DNA from: Hippea sp. KM1
GTDB taxonomy: Bacteria; Campylobacterota_A; Desulfurellia; Desulfurellales; Hippeaceae
Assembly (NCBI RefSeq): GCF_000526195.1
Contig: NZ_JAFP01000001.1
Coordinates: forward strand, 1,028,001 to 1,092,000
DNA: 64,000 nucleotides
Reading direction: 5' to 3'
Shown here: positions 8,824 through 16,915 of the stretch, in pieces
How positions within the stretch are numbered: position 1 is the stretch's first letter
How the letters are laid out: each line of letters opens with the position of its first letter
The notes under the pieces: model-generated
Seen by the model: only the letters and a program-made list of their open reading frames with translations
What the model was told of the DNA's origin: nothing
Databases searched by the model: none
Position numbers and translations under genes: made by a program

Positions 8824-10434
8824 TTAAACCTTAAATACCCTTACAAGCTCTGTAACCTTATCAGACATATCCTTTATCTCTTCCGATATCCTTGCTATAT
8901 CTTCAACTGCTCTTGCATTCTCTTTTGCTGCCTCTACTACATCTTTAACTTGTGCTTCAATCTGGGCTACCGTGGCTGAAAGCTCTTCTGTTGCAGCCGA
9001 TGTTGTATTCAACTCATCTATTACGCTATTTGCCTTGCCAACCACCTCTTCCACATGCCTTTTGTCCTCTTCTGCTTTTCTTTCTTCTTCTAAAATCATC
9101 TCGCTTGCAAGGTTGGTCTTTTCCACGGCAAGTTTAGTATTAGTCTGCACCTTAGAGATCATGTTTCTTATCTCTTCTGTTGCCCTCTGAGTCTTCTCAG
9201 CCAGCTTTCTAACCTCATCGGCAACAACGGCAAAGCCCCGTCCTGCCTCTCCAGCCCTTGCCGCCTCAATGGCAGCATTTAGCGCAAGCAGGTTGGTCTG
9301 GTCTGCTATTTCGTTAATTACTCCTACTATTTGCCCTATCTCTTTACTTGCCTGGCCAACTTGAGATATCTGTTCTATCGCCTCTTTTGCAAGTTTGGCG
9401 TTTTCTCTCATTCTTTTGACTCTTTCCTCTATATCCTCAAGCATATAGTTGTTGACCTCTCCAACCTCCTGAGCAAGCATGTTTACATTCTCAGCAGCCT
9501 GGGCAACATTGTGTATAGCCTCCACCGTGTCCTTAACGGCATTGGCCATTTCTTCCATGTTGCGTGTGGTTTGCTCTGTTGTTGCAGAAATCTGTGTAGC
9601 AGTGGAGGCAAGTGTGGTGGACTGTCCGCTTAATTCCTCTGCATTCTGCCTAAGCTGCAATACAATATTGCGTATGCCGTCTATTACCCTGTTTATACCG
9701 CTTTTTAGTATCCCTATCTCGTTGCCTGTAATAACCTCAAACTTCTTTGTAAGATCCCCCTGGGCTAAGTATTCGGTTTTCTTTACTGCATTTATAAGTG
9801 GGCTAATGATGTATGAGCTTATAACAAAATACAAAACTATCATGAGTGCTATGATAAAGAGCTGAGACAACAAGGCAATTATTATAATGGCTTTGTTGTG
9901 CTTTTTAATCTTTTTAGCAACATCTTTTACTATATTCCTTTGTTGTCTGATTATGTCATCCATCTGTCTTGTTATTTCTCTTACCTTTTCATCACTCATT
10001 TCAAGTAGATTCTTTAATTTCTCTTTGCTTAATCCGCTCTTATGCCCATTAGCCATGTCTTTGCTTGTGTTGTATGTATCCCTTAATTGCTGTTTTAGGC
10101 CTGTTAGCTGTTTTGCGAGATTGGAATTTGCACTGGTAATGGACAAACTCTTTTTTATACCGTTCTCTGCTTTGGCCATATACATGTCTGCCTTTGAGAA
10201 ATCTCTTTGATTAAAAGTAAGGGCAGCCTTTTTGAAGTATGACACCATCTGTGATATATCATACTTCACGCTCTCTAAGGATATAAGGAGTGTCATCTCT
10301 TGTTTTTCTAACCCTTCTATTCTCCTTGAGTTGTCCAAAGAGAAGAAGAAATTAAAAACCAAAGAGGCTAAAGAAACCAAAACAACTATTAGGATAGAAT
10401 AAAAAAACAGTTTACGAAGCGGTATATCTTTCAT
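8824..10434 (-). CDS. Methyl-accepting chemotaxis protein
   Basis: A 536-residue inner-membrane chemoreceptor. Transmembrane helices lie at about 9-31 and 180-205, enclosing a helical periplasmic domain of about 150 residues like the four-helix-bundle ligand-binding type. A HAMP domain (about 207-260) and a long cytoplasmic signalling coiled coil follow; its conserved hairpin tip reads [20 protein letters not shown]. The C-terminus lacks the NWETF-like pentapeptide that tethers CheR/CheB. AGGAGG lies just before the ATG. The next gene downstream, a GGDEF-EAL protein, starts 11 bases after the stop, so input from this receptor could feed c-di-GMP output; that link is inferred. Its promoter region contains a 10-base C/G tract. 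Confidence 0.93.
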   Translation of the reverse strand: MKDIPLRKLFFYSILIVVLVSLASLVFNFFFSLDNSRRIEGLEKQEMTLLISLESVKYDISQMVSYFKKAALTFNQRDFSKADMYMAKAENGIKKSLSITSANSNLAKQLTGLKQQLRDTYNTSKDMANGHKSGLSKEKLKNLLEMSDEKVREITRQMDDIIRQQRNIVKDVAKKIKKHNKAIIIIALLSQLFIIALMIVLYFVISSYIISPLINAVKKTEYLAQGDLTKKFEVITGNEIGILKSGINRVIDGIRNIVLQLRQNAEELSGQSTTLASTATQISATTEQTTRNMEEMANAVKDTVEAIHNVAQAAENVNMLAQEVGEVNNYMLEDIEERVKRMRENAKLAKEAIEQISQVGQASKEIGQIVGVINEIADQTNLLALNAAIEAARAGEAGRGFAVVADEVRKLAEKTQRATEEIRNMISKVQTNTKLAVEKTNLASEMILEEERKAEEDKRHVEEVVGKANSVIDELNTTSAATEELSATVAQIEAQVKDVVEAAKENARAVEDIARISEEIKDMSDKVTELVRVFKV

Positions 10435-10500
10435 ATCAACCTCCTAAAAAATTTTTATATAATTTTACAGATAATGTGTTGGGGGGGGGGAACGGAATTT
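10435..10500 (-). promoter_or_regulatory. Leader/promoter region of the chemoreceptor gene with a C10 tract
   Basis: Reading the minus strand from 10500: ten C residues (10490-10481), then AACACATTATCTG, a TAAAAT that can act as -10, an AT-rich stretch, and TAGGAGGTTGAT before the ATG. Seventeen bases upstream of TAAAAT falls inside the C tract, so there is no consensus -35 and the tract length would set promoter geometry. This arrangement resembles slippage-controlled promoters, but that is inference. Confidence 0.4.
10481..10490. repeat. Homopolymer tract G10/C10
   Basis: Ten consecutive G on the plus strand, 46 bases upstream of the chemoreceptor ATG. It lies in an AT-rich intergenic region and is the longest G or C run noticed in the window. 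Such tracts are prone to slipped-strand length change. Confidence 0.95.
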
Positions 10501-10761
10501 TGAGGTTTTACGCACAAAATCTCCTTTCTTTAAAAATAGAAGCTCAAGCTTCACCAGCATTTACCTTGCTTTTAATTTTAATATCACTATTTATTTTTAA
10601 ATGCAATGTATTATTTATTTACTCTATATTTACATTTTTTACATACTCAGTATATTATTTAAAAGATAGTTAATATAAGATACATCTTGTATATGCAGTT
10701 AACAGGAAGTTGAATTAAAAAATAAACTTTACTTTAGGATTTAAATATGTAAAATTTTAGA
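10501..10761. other. AT-rich intergenic region
   Basis: No gene supported. The sequence is strongly AT-rich and separates the divergent chemoreceptor and Cache-sensor genes, so it should hold promoters for both. Toward the plus strand, TTTACT followed after 16 bases by TAAAAT (10750-10755) would place transcription start very close to the ATG at 10762, which also lacks a ribosome site; a leaderless transcript is possible but unproven. No tRNA-like or small-RNA-like fold was evident by eye. Confidence 0.5.
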
Positions 10762-11343
10762 ATGGAAAACAACTTCAAGAGAAGCATCGTTGCTGTCTCC
10801 ATCTTGTTTCCAGTAATACTTATCATAGTGGTTTACTTTACATATGAGCGGAATATTTACATGTTAAAAGACGAAATCCTTAACGAATACCTATCGGTAT
10901 ACATAGACACACGAAAGGATCATTTAATGGATTTGGTGAATCATGTGTATAACGACATAGATTTAAAGAGAAAGAATCTAAAAGTTAAAATAAAAGCAGA
11001 GATAGAAAACTATATGAAGATCACCGAAGATATTATAGACAGCCTAAGGGGCAACAGCAATAATAAAAAGATAGTTGCCGTCTTAGACAGCATAAACAAG
11101 GGACTCTGCGGAAGGCATATAAGGATATTCGTGATTGATGAGAAAACAAAGAAATTTATAGTGAAGCCATGCTTAGGCATAACTGAAAAGGCCTTATTGA
11201 AGGGAGATAATCCAAGATTCATCTCAATACACAGGCTATACAAACCAAAGGGATGGATAATAGGAGCAGTTGCAGACTATGAGAAATTTGAAAACGATTT
11301 AAAAAGATGTGGTCTGTCAACCTTTTTTTATACACCCAATTAG
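10762..11343 (+). pseudogene. N-terminal fragment of a membrane Cache sensor, cut by IS3 element
   Basis: The first part of a membrane-bound sensor that continues beyond the insertion sequence. One transmembrane helix lies at about 9-28, followed by a helical segment (about 35-95) and a Cache-like extracytoplasmic unit ending in YKPKGWIIGAV at about 163-173. Native sequence stops near base 11326; the last five codons and the TAG belong to the inverted repeat of the element. Without its second half it has no output domain and is presumably inactive. The reading frame matches that of the PAS-GGDEF portion on the far side, supporting one ancestral gene. No ribosome site precedes the ATG. Confidence 0.8.
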
Positions 11344-11344
11344 T
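11327..11344 (+). repeat. Terminal inverted repeat of the IS3 element (transposase 3' side)
   Basis: TTTATACACCCAATTAGT; pairs with the reverse complement of the other end with three mismatches. The TAG that truncates the upstream sensor fragment lies inside it. Confidence 0.8.
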
Positions 11345-11377
11345 CATGTTTTTTAAAAAACCCCCCCTCTTTTTTAA

Positions 11378-12280
11378 TCACACTGCCTCTTTCTGCTCTA
11401 CTTGTTGTGTTTCTTCTTCTCTTTTGTCAGTATTTCTGTAGTAGTTCTCCAAATACTCCTCAGGAGTACACCAATTCAGTGAGGAGTGGATCCTTTTCTT
11501 GTTGTAGTACAACTCTATATACTCAAAAACCTTGATTTTAGCTTCTCTTTTTGTTTTGAAAGCCCCATTTGATAGAAGCTCACTCTTTAGGGTTTTAAAG
11601 AAGCTCTCAGCGACAGCATTATCATAGCAGTTGCCCTTTCCGCTTGTGCTTTGTGTGATATTGAAAGCTTTGAGTATGTTTCTGAATTCTTTGGAGTGGT
11701 ATTGAACGCCTTTGTCTGAGTGGAATATGAGTTTTTCTTTTGGTTTCCTCTTTCTCATTGCCTCATATAGGGCTTTTATGACGGTATTCTCCGTTTTTAG
11801 GTTGTATGACCTGCTCTCACCCACTACCTCTCTGTTGAACAGGTCTATTATTGTGGTTAAATAGAGCCAACCCTCTTTGGTTGGGATATAGGTTATATCA
11901 GATACCCAGACCTTGTTGGGTGAGTCAACAGTAAAGTCCTGATTCAACAGATTGGGCGGATATTTATCTATTTTTTCACTGTTTTTATTTTCTGGGTATC
12001 TGTGTCTTTTGTATCTTATGCTGATAAGATTGGCTGACTTCATTAGCTTCGCTACTCTTCTTCTTGAGCAGGTTATGTTTTCTTTTTTAAGTTCTGCATG
12101 GATTCTGCTTGAGCCGTACCTTTTCTTGTGGAGATAGAATATGTGTCGTATTCTCGAAAGTAGAAACTCATTTTCCTGTTTTCTTTTGCTTTGTCTTCTT
12201 CTTAGCCATTTGTAGTAGCTATCCCTTGTAATATCCAGTACTTTTGCCATCCTCTCAACTGGAAATTCATTTCTGAACAT
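11378..12280 (-). CDS. IS3-family transposase OrfB (DDE catalytic part)
   Basis: The 300-residue catalytic half of an IS3-type transposase. An N-terminal HTH_21-like region (about 40-100) is followed by the rve integrase core with the DDE triad: Asp in VWVSDITYI (about 126), Asp in FHSDKGVQYHS (about 187), and Glu in NCYDNAVAESFFKTLKSE (about 222). The terminal YNKKRIHSSLNWCTPEEY is typical. The active enzyme is expected to be an OrfAB fusion made by -1 frameshifting: the orfB frame is open back into orfA, and the fused junction would read through SEQKYRFIEMF. The ATG given is simply the first in frame after orfA and may not be used. Confidence 0.93.
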   Translation of the reverse strand: MFRNEFPVERMAKVLDITRDSYYKWLRRRQSKRKQENEFLLSRIRHIFYLHKKRYGSSRIHAELKKENITCSRRRVAKLMKSANLISIRYKRHRYPENKNSEKIDKYPPNLLNQDFTVDSPNKVWVSDITYIPTKEGWLYLTTIIDLFNREVVGESRSYNLKTENTVIKALYEAMRKRKPKEKLIFHSDKGVQYHSKEFRNILKAFNITQSTSGKGNCYDNAVAESFFKTLKSELLSNGAFKTKREAKIKVFEYIELYYNKKRIHSSLNWCTPEEYLENYYRNTDKREEETQQVEQKEAV

Positions 12281-12282
12281 CT

Positions 12283-12591
12283 CTATAAATCTGTATTTTT
12301 GTTCTGATGAGTTGAGAAGATGGCGAGTGCTTTTTTTAATATGTCTCTCTCCTGCCTCACAATTCTCAACTCTCTTTCTAAAGCCTTTATGTCTTTTCTA
12401 TCCTCTGAGATGTTTCCTTTGCCAACAAAGGCCTTCTCTCCCAACTTTTTGTATTTTGTTCTCCATTTGCAAAGGAGAGCATAGGGGATATCCATCTCCT
12501 CTGATACCTCTTTGACAGTCCTGTCTCCTTGAAGAGTAAGGAGGACTGCATCCAACTTGAATTCATTTGAAAACCTTCTCCTTGGTTTCAT
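12283..12591 (-). CDS. IS3-family transposase OrfA (helix-turn-helix)
   Basis: A 102-residue DNA-binding protein. The HTH_Tnp_1 domain occupies about 5-55 (FSNEFKLDAVLLTLQGDRTV, then IPYALLCKWRTKY) and a leucine-zipper-like helix about 68-90 (ALERELRIVRQERDILKKAL) precedes the end. OrfA alone binds the element's ends and usually represses transposition; extended by frameshifting into orfB it forms the transposase. The ribosome site AGGAGG lies just upstream of the ATG, beside a 9-bp-arm hairpin that may shield the gene from outside transcription. Confidence 0.92.
   Translation of the reverse strand: MKPRRRFSNEFKLDAVLLTLQGDRTVKEVSEEMDIPYALLCKWRTKYKKLGEKAFVGKGNISEDRKDIKALERELRIVRQERDILKKALAIFSTHQNKNTDL
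12331..12337 (-). promoter_or_regulatory. Probable -1 ribosomal frameshift site (A7) in the IS3 transposase
   Basis: On the coding strand the orfA codons read TTA AAA AAA GCA (Leu-Lys-Lys-Ala). The seven A residues form a slippery stretch of the kind used by IS3 elements. Slipping back one base joins the orfA frame to the orfB frame, which is open from here on. No downstream pseudoknot was worked out. Confidence 0.65.
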
Positions 12592-12606
12592 AAAAACTAC
12601 CTCCTT

Positions 12607-12633
12607 AAGTTAGTGTATCATATGCACTAACTT
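12607..12633. repeat. Perfect hairpin at the orfA end of the IS3 element
   Basis: AAGTTAGTG and CACTAACTT form nine-base complementary arms around a nine-base centre, between the terminal inverted repeat and the orfA ribosome site. A fold here could block read-through transcription or translation into the transposase; this role is inferred from other insertion sequences. Confidence 0.65.
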
Positions 12634-12643
12634 GGTGTATACA
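12626..12643 (-). repeat. Terminal inverted repeat of the IS3 element (orfA side)
   Basis: Reads TGTATACACCAAGTTAGT on the minus strand; mates with the repeat at the other end. Confidence 0.8.
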
Positions 12644-12741
12644 GGATTGTAGCAGGTCCAGAGTATTATTTTAAAATCATAGGAACAAACAAGATAGCAA
12701 AGAAGATATCCTTTGTCAGGTATTACAAGCCCTGGCACTGG

Positions 12742-13797
12742 ATGATAGGAACAGGCTTCTATATAACGGTTTTTGAGAATAAACTAAAAAGCAAAGATAA
12801 AGAGTTAATGGCAATAGTATCTAAAAGGAATAAGTGGTTTTTAGCTGCCCTCATCCTGTCCTTTGGCCTTATAATATCCATATTCATTTACTTGATATTG
12901 CTTTTCTTAAATAGAATAAATCAATACATAAAGAGGATAGAAGAAGACGATAGATTCAAACAGAAACTTATATACATGATACCCAATCCCATGTTCTTCT
13001 CAGATGAGCAGGGCAATATATTAGAATGCAACGAGGATTTTAAGGAGCTGTTTGGTTTAGACGAAAAAGACAACTGCAACATCCCTCAAGATAGCCTAAG
13101 AAGAATTGAGGATAAACTTAAAGAAATACTCAAGAAATCAAAGAAAGAGCATACAGAGATACCGGAGAACATAGAGATAGAACTACAGCTTGAAGACGGC
13201 ATCAAATCCTTTGAGATGTATATATCACCCCTACAATACAAAAACGAGCTATCGGGTTATGTCTGCATTATAATAGACATAACAGAGAAGAAAGAGAACC
13301 AGGAGAAACTATACAACCAATCCATAAAGGATGAGTTAACGGGGGCCTTTAACAGAAGATACCTAAAGAGCCTATTCTCTGCAGAGCTCAAAAAAGCCAA
13401 AGACAAGAAGTATAAAATATCGCTGATAATGTTTGATATAGACTTTTTCAAAAAGGTAAACGACACATACGGGCATGATGTTGGGGATAAGGTGCTAAAG
13501 AAGGTCGTGGAGATAGCAGAAAAACACATAAGGAAAGAGGATTTTCTGTTTAGGATAGGAGGAGAGGAATTTGTAATAATGCTTGCCGGGGCCGATAAGA
13601 ACAAGGCATACCACATAGCAGAAGAAATAAGGAAAGATATAAAAAGCTATGTATTTGAGGAGGGCTTTAATATAACCGTAAGCTTCGGCATAGCAGAAAT
13701 AGAAGAGGACGATACATTAGACAGTGCTTTGAAGAAGGCGGATAAAGCCCTGTATGAGGCTAAGAATGAGGGAAGGGATAGGAGTAGGGTATTTTAG
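12742..13797 (+). CDS. PAS-GGDEF diguanylate cyclase, C-terminal remnant of the IS-split sensor
   Basis: The output half of the interrupted sensor. The first codon lies inside the last strands of a Cache domain: native sequence back to base 12644 translates in frame and includes YYKPWHWMIGTGFY. A transmembrane helix (about 30-53), a PAS domain (about 70-180, ending IIDITEKKE) and a GGDEF domain (about 190-350) follow. The active site reads FRIGGEEF, with RKED five residues before it as an I-site, so cyclase chemistry is intact. If translated from this ATG it would be a membrane-anchored cyclase without its sensor; I see no convincing ribosome site. It could equally be a silent pseudogene half. 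Confidence 0.82.
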   Translation: MIGTGFYITVFENKLKSKDKELMAIVSKRNKWFLAALILSFGLIISIFIYLILLFLNRINQYIKRIEEDDRFKQKLIYMIPNPMFFSDEQGNILECNEDFKELFGLDEKDNCNIPQDSLRRIEDKLKEILKKSKKEHTEIPENIEIELQLEDGIKSFEMYISPLQYKNELSGYVCIIIDITEKKENQEKLYNQSIKDELTGAFNRRYLKSLFSAELKKAKDKKYKISLIMFDIDFFKKVNDTYGHDVGDKVLKKVVEIAEKHIRKEDFLFRIGGEEFVIMLAGADKNKAYHIAEEIRKDIKSYVFEEGFNITVSFGIAEIEEDDTLDSALKKADKALYEAKNEGRDRSRVF

Positions 13798-13798
13798 C

Positions 13799-13987
13799 TC
13801 AGAAACCTTTTTTCTTCTCATCTAAAGCCTGTTTAATCAAAAAATCAAGCCTCCCGCTTTTACTGTCTTCTTCAATCTCTCTATCCCACTTCTCCCAGTC
13901 TCTTTCAAGTATCCAGTCTCTCAGCTTGTAAAAGTCTTCTTTTGGCAAAGATTCTATAAACTCAATGGCTTCCTCAATGCTTTTCAT
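13799..13987 (-). CDS. Small acidic antitoxin-like protein (orphan)
   Basis: A 62-residue charged helical protein, with SIEEAIEFIESLPKEDFYKL then DWILERDWEKWDREIEED, resembling small antitoxins commonly found beside RelE/ParE-type toxins. I recognise the pattern, not a named family member. The start used has GAGGG seven bases upstream; a start 21 codons earlier adds a Cys-rich segment with no ribosome site. No toxin gene is adjacent: the next gene downstream is the convergent cyclase remnant, whose stop is one base away, and the neighbouring gene upstream is divergent tatA. It may be a leftover of a toxin-antitoxin pair lost during rearrangement around the IS element. Confidence 0.6.
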   Translation of the reverse strand: MKSIEEAIEFIESLPKEDFYKLRDWILERDWEKWDREIEEDSKSGRLDFLIKQALDEKKKGF

Positions 13988-14218
13988 ATTGCCCTCATTC
14001 CACTCAAAGCCAGTGCAACAGCAGTTGAGCTGTTTTAGGTCTCCACTCATACGAAGAGTATATGTTCAAAATGCACAAAAAATCAAGAGAAAGGGCAGGT
14101 AAAATTACTTGTGTTATATTGCCATTGCCTTTAAAGACAAACTTAGTGGATATATCAGGTGAGATGTGCATAAAGGCTGTTTTACCAAAAACCTACACCA
14201 ATCAACACCTCTTATATG

Positions 14219-14247
14219 TTGACTTTTTAAGGCTTTATAAATACACT
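14219..14247 (+). promoter_or_regulatory. Sigma70-type promoter for tatA and the envelope/division gene run
   Basis: TTGACT (14219-14224), a 17-base spacer and TACACT (14242-14247). Expected transcription start is near 14254, about 20 bases before the tatA GTG. This placement argues against translation from the upstream ATG at 14062. Confidence 0.6.
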
Positions 14248-14274
14248 GTGGCAAAAGAGTTGGAGGTGGTTAAG

Positions 14275-14466
14275 GTGTTGCCAAGTATGCAGGAGCTTGC
14301 GCCTATTTTAATACTGCTTATAATCATATTCGGAGCCAGGAAGCTGCCGGAGATAGGTGCCGGTCTGGGTAAGGGAATAAAGGAATTCAAAAAATCCATG
14401 AAGGATATCGACGAGAACGATTCAAAGAAGGAGATCGAAGAGGAAAAACCGCAGGATAAGGAATAA
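14275..14466 (+). CDS. tatA: Sec-independent translocase subunit TatA/TatE
   Basis: A 63-residue TatA-family protein that forms the pore-like component of the twin-arginine pathway for folded proteins. It has a short N-terminal membrane helix (LAPILILLIIIFGARKLPEI), the conserved hinge FGARKLPEIG, an amphipathic helix (GKGIKEFKKSMKDI) and an acidic tail. I chose a GTG because GGAGG lies eight bases upstream and the promoter sits just before it; the ATG four codons later is the alternative. A much longer in-frame reading from 14062 adds 71 residues foreign to the family. No tatB or tatC is nearby. It opens the plus-strand run and argS begins eight bases after its stop. Confidence 0.85.
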   Translation: MLPSMQELAPILILLIIIFGARKLPEIGAGLGKGIKEFKKSMKDIDENDSKKEIEEEKPQDKE

Positions 14467-14473
14467 AACGGCT

Positions 14474-16105
14474 ATGAAGGAAAGAATAGTTGAGATTGTT
14501 GAGGATTTCCTAAAAGAACACAAGCAAGAGGTAAATTACACCATAGAATACCCAAAGGAAGAAAAATTCGGGGACTATTCCACAAATATGGCCATGATAC
14601 TGGCCTCAAAGCTGAAGAGAAACCCCAAAGAGATAGCCAAAGAGTTCGTCGATTTTGCCCTAAACAAATCAGATGGTCTATTTGAGAAGATAGAGATAGC
14701 AGGGCCAGGCTTTATAAACTTCTATATAAACAGATCGGCATTCAGCCAACAGTTAAGAAACATAGCCTGCGATGTCGAAGCCTATCTTAAGCCACAGCTG
14801 AAATCAACAAAAAAGATTCAGGTCGAATTTGTCAGTGCCAACCCAACAGGCCCTCTCCATGTTGGACACGGCAGGGGGGCTGCAATTGGTGATTCCATAG
14901 CAAGGATACTCTCCTTCTGCGGATACAAGGTTGAAAAGGAGTATTACATAAACGATGCGGGTCTTCAGATGCAGCTGCTTGGGCTTTCCACCCTGGTCAG
15001 ATACAAACAACTGCTCGGCATTGATGAGGCGTTACCAGAAGAGGGATACAAGGGCGAATACCTTATAGATATAGCAAAACAGCTTATCGTGGAATACGGC
15101 GAAAACCTGCTCAACAAGGATGAGGATGAGGCCATCCAGATATGTGCAAAAAAGGCAGGCGATACAATACTAAACGACATCATGGAAACACTAAGGGAAT
15201 TCAGGGTGGAATACGATAAGGTCTTCAACGAGAAGAAGCTATACGAAAACAAGGAGATAGAGGAAAGCATATCCCTTCTAAAGCAAAAGGGTGCCTTGTA
15301 TGAAGAGGGCGGGGCGCTATGGTTTAGAAGCAGTCAATTTGGGGATGACAAGGATAGGGTCATAAGGCGCAGCAACGGCGCATATACATACTTTGCAAGC
15401 GATGTGGCATACCATAGAAATAAGTTTTTAAAGAGGAACTTCTCCGAGGTAATAGATGTTTGGGGTTCTGACCACCACGGCTATGTAAAACGGGTCAAGG
15501 CCGCCATTGAGGCAATGGGTATAGACCCAGAAAGGCTTAAGGTGGTTTTGGTTCAGATAGTAAACCTTCTAAAAGGTGGAGAGAAGATCTCCATGTCAAC
15601 AAGAAAAGCTCAATTCGTAGAACTCAGGGATGTGATGAAAGAGGTGGGCGTTGATGCAGCAAGGTTTATGTTTCTATCCAGGAGCATAGACTCCCATTTA
15701 GACTTCGATCTGGATCTGGCAAAGAAACAGAGCAACGAAAACCCCGTCTATTATGTGCAGTATGCGCATGCAAGGATAAGCTCCATCCTCGAACAGCTAA
15801 ATGAAGGGGTGGACAAGAACGCAGATACATCACTTCTGAAGGAAAAAGAGGAGATCGACCTGATCAAATCCATAATCAGATTCAAGGAGCTATTGGAGAA
15901 AGCCTGCATACAGACAGAGCCCTATTTTGTTGTAAAGGGGCTTTTGGATTTAGCAGAAAAACTCCACAGGTTTTACAACAAACATAGGGTAATAATAGAG
16001 GACGAAAACCTAAAAAGAGCAAGGGTATTGCTGGTATGGGTTGTAAGGGAGGTATTGAGAACAGGTCTAAACCTAATTGGTGTTGAAGCCAAAAACAAGA
16101 TGTAA
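14474..16105 (+). CDS. argS: Arginyl-tRNA synthetase
   Basis: Class I aminoacyl-tRNA synthetase that charges tRNA-Arg. The 543-residue length fits bacterial ArgS. The N-terminal tRNA-binding domain (about 1-105) is followed by the signature FVSANPTGPLHVGHGRG containing the HIGH box as HVGH (about 126-129). The KMSKS region appears as KISMSTRKAQ around 375, a variant common in ArgS. The C-terminal alpha-helical anticodon-binding domain covers about 420-543 and ends in the expected GLNLIGVEA. It lies between tatA and the SPOR gene in the same direction. Confidence 0.97.
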   Translation: MKERIVEIVEDFLKEHKQEVNYTIEYPKEEKFGDYSTNMAMILASKLKRNPKEIAKEFVDFALNKSDGLFEKIEIAGPGFINFYINRSAFSQQLRNIACDVEAYLKPQLKSTKKIQVEFVSANPTGPLHVGHGRGAAIGDSIARILSFCGYKVEKEYYINDAGLQMQLLGLSTLVRYKQLLGIDEALPEEGYKGEYLIDIAKQLIVEYGENLLNKDEDEAIQICAKKAGDTILNDIMETLREFRVEYDKVFNEKKLYENKEIEESISLLKQKGALYEEGGALWFRSSQFGDDKDRVIRRSNGAYTYFASDVAYHRNKFLKRNFSEVIDVWGSDHHGYVKRVKAAIEAMGIDPERLKVVLVQIVNLLKGGEKISMSTRKAQFVELRDVMKEVGVDAARFMFLSRSIDSHLDFDLDLAKKQSNENPVYYVQYAHARISSILEQLNEGVDKNADTSLLKEKEEIDLIKSIIRFKELLEKACIQTEPYFVVKGLLDLAEKLHRFYNKHRVIIEDENLKRARVLLVWVVREVLRTGLNLIGVEAKNKM

Positions 16106-16120
16106 AGACAGGAGGAAGAG

Positions 16121-16915
16121 ATGCCAGAGCCCGATAAGGATAAAATCAAAGAGATATTGGAGGGGCATAGCAAGAAGTTCTCAGCCGTTGAGTTGATAGT
16201 TGGGATTGCTGTAATCCTGGTTATCGGTGCAGGCGTGGGTTATGCGCTTTTTAAGATACTCTCTCCACCATCACAGCCTGAGTATGCCCACATAGAGGAG
16301 AACATACCATCGCAGGTCGAACCCACATACACGCAAAACCAACCGCAACAAGAGGCCGAACAGCAGCAACCAGAAGCAATACAGGAGCCCATACAAACAG
16401 AAAGCCCATCAGAGAAGGCAGCCCAGACAGAGTCAATACCTCAGCAGGAGGAAGGTCCACAAATCATAAACACAACAAAAACCCAACAACAAACAGCCAA
16501 CAAGCAATCAAAACCACAAACAGAAACCATACAAAAGCAAACAAAACAGACCCAGGTAAGCCACAACAAACCCAAAACAGAACGCTCTATACCCAAAAAG
16601 ACCAAACCCCACAAAACAGTCATAGCACACACCAAAACAAAACACACCCATAGCAAAAAGCATCTAAAAAAATACATACTCCAGGTCTCATCAAACAGCA
16701 ACAGAAAGCTTGCGCTGTTAACGGTTATAAAGCTAAGAAAGTGTGGCTATAAGGCCTTTACAAAGGAGATAGAGGTAAACGGCAAGAAATACACAAGGGT
16801 AATGGTTGGGCCCATAGAGGGGTATGAGGCGGCCAAAGTTGAGGCCAAACAGATAAAGAAACAGCTCCATCTGAACTATACGCCGATAATCAAGAAGTAT
16901 GATAAAGTATCCTAA
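16121..16915 (+). CDS. SPOR-domain membrane protein
   Basis: A 264-residue bitopic inner-membrane protein. A short cytoplasmic N-terminus precedes one transmembrane helix at about 25-46 (VGIAVILVIGAGVGYALFKI). The region from about 55 to 180 is a low-complexity Gln/Thr/Pro/Lys-rich linker long enough to cross the periplasm. A SPOR domain (about 185-260) ends the protein; such domains bind denuded glycan strands at division septa. The architecture matches FtsN/DedD-like proteins, and the downstream mur/fts genes support a division role. AGGAGGA lies immediately upstream of the ATG. The last 17 bases overlap lgt. Confidence 0.88.
   Translation: MPEPDKDKIKEILEGHSKKFSAVELIVGIAVILVIGAGVGYALFKILSPPSQPEYAHIEENIPSQVEPTYTQNQPQQEAEQQQPEAIQEPIQTESPSEKAAQTESIPQQEEGPQIINTTKTQQQTANKQSKPQTETIQKQTKQTQVSHNKPKTERSIPKKTKPHKTVIAHTKTKHTHSKKHLKKYILQVSSNSNRKLALLTVIKLRKCGYKAFTKEIEVNGKKYTRVMVGPIEGYEAAKVEAKQIKKQLHLNYTPIIKKYDKVS

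Larger units (their letters stand above)
11327..12643 (-). mobile_element. Complete IS3-family insertion sequence, about 1317 bp
   Basis: The element carries orfA and orfB in the -1 arrangement typical of IS3 and is bounded by imperfect terminal inverted repeats: TTTATACACCCAATTAGT at the left and, reading the minus strand from the right end, TGTATACACCAAGTTAGT, matching at 15 of 18 positions. Flanking bases are TTTT on the left and GGAT on the right, so no 3-4 bp target duplication is visible. It splits a Cache-PAS-GGDEF sensor gene. Both ORFs are intact, so it may still be mobile. Confidence 0.88.

Noticed and set aside
10476-10673. Open frame of 65 codons across the G10 tract on the plus strand
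   Set aside because: Starts at a GTG without a ribosome site, low-complexity hydrophobic product, no family resemblance; better explained as intergenic DNA.
11355-11376. A6-C7-T6 stretch after the transposase as intrinsic terminator
   Set aside because: The A and T runs can pair, but the stem has no GC-rich core, so a terminator call is not supported.
14062-14274. N-terminal extension of tatA
   Set aside because: Residues do not match the TatA family, and a promoter with TTGACT-17-TACACT lies inside it.
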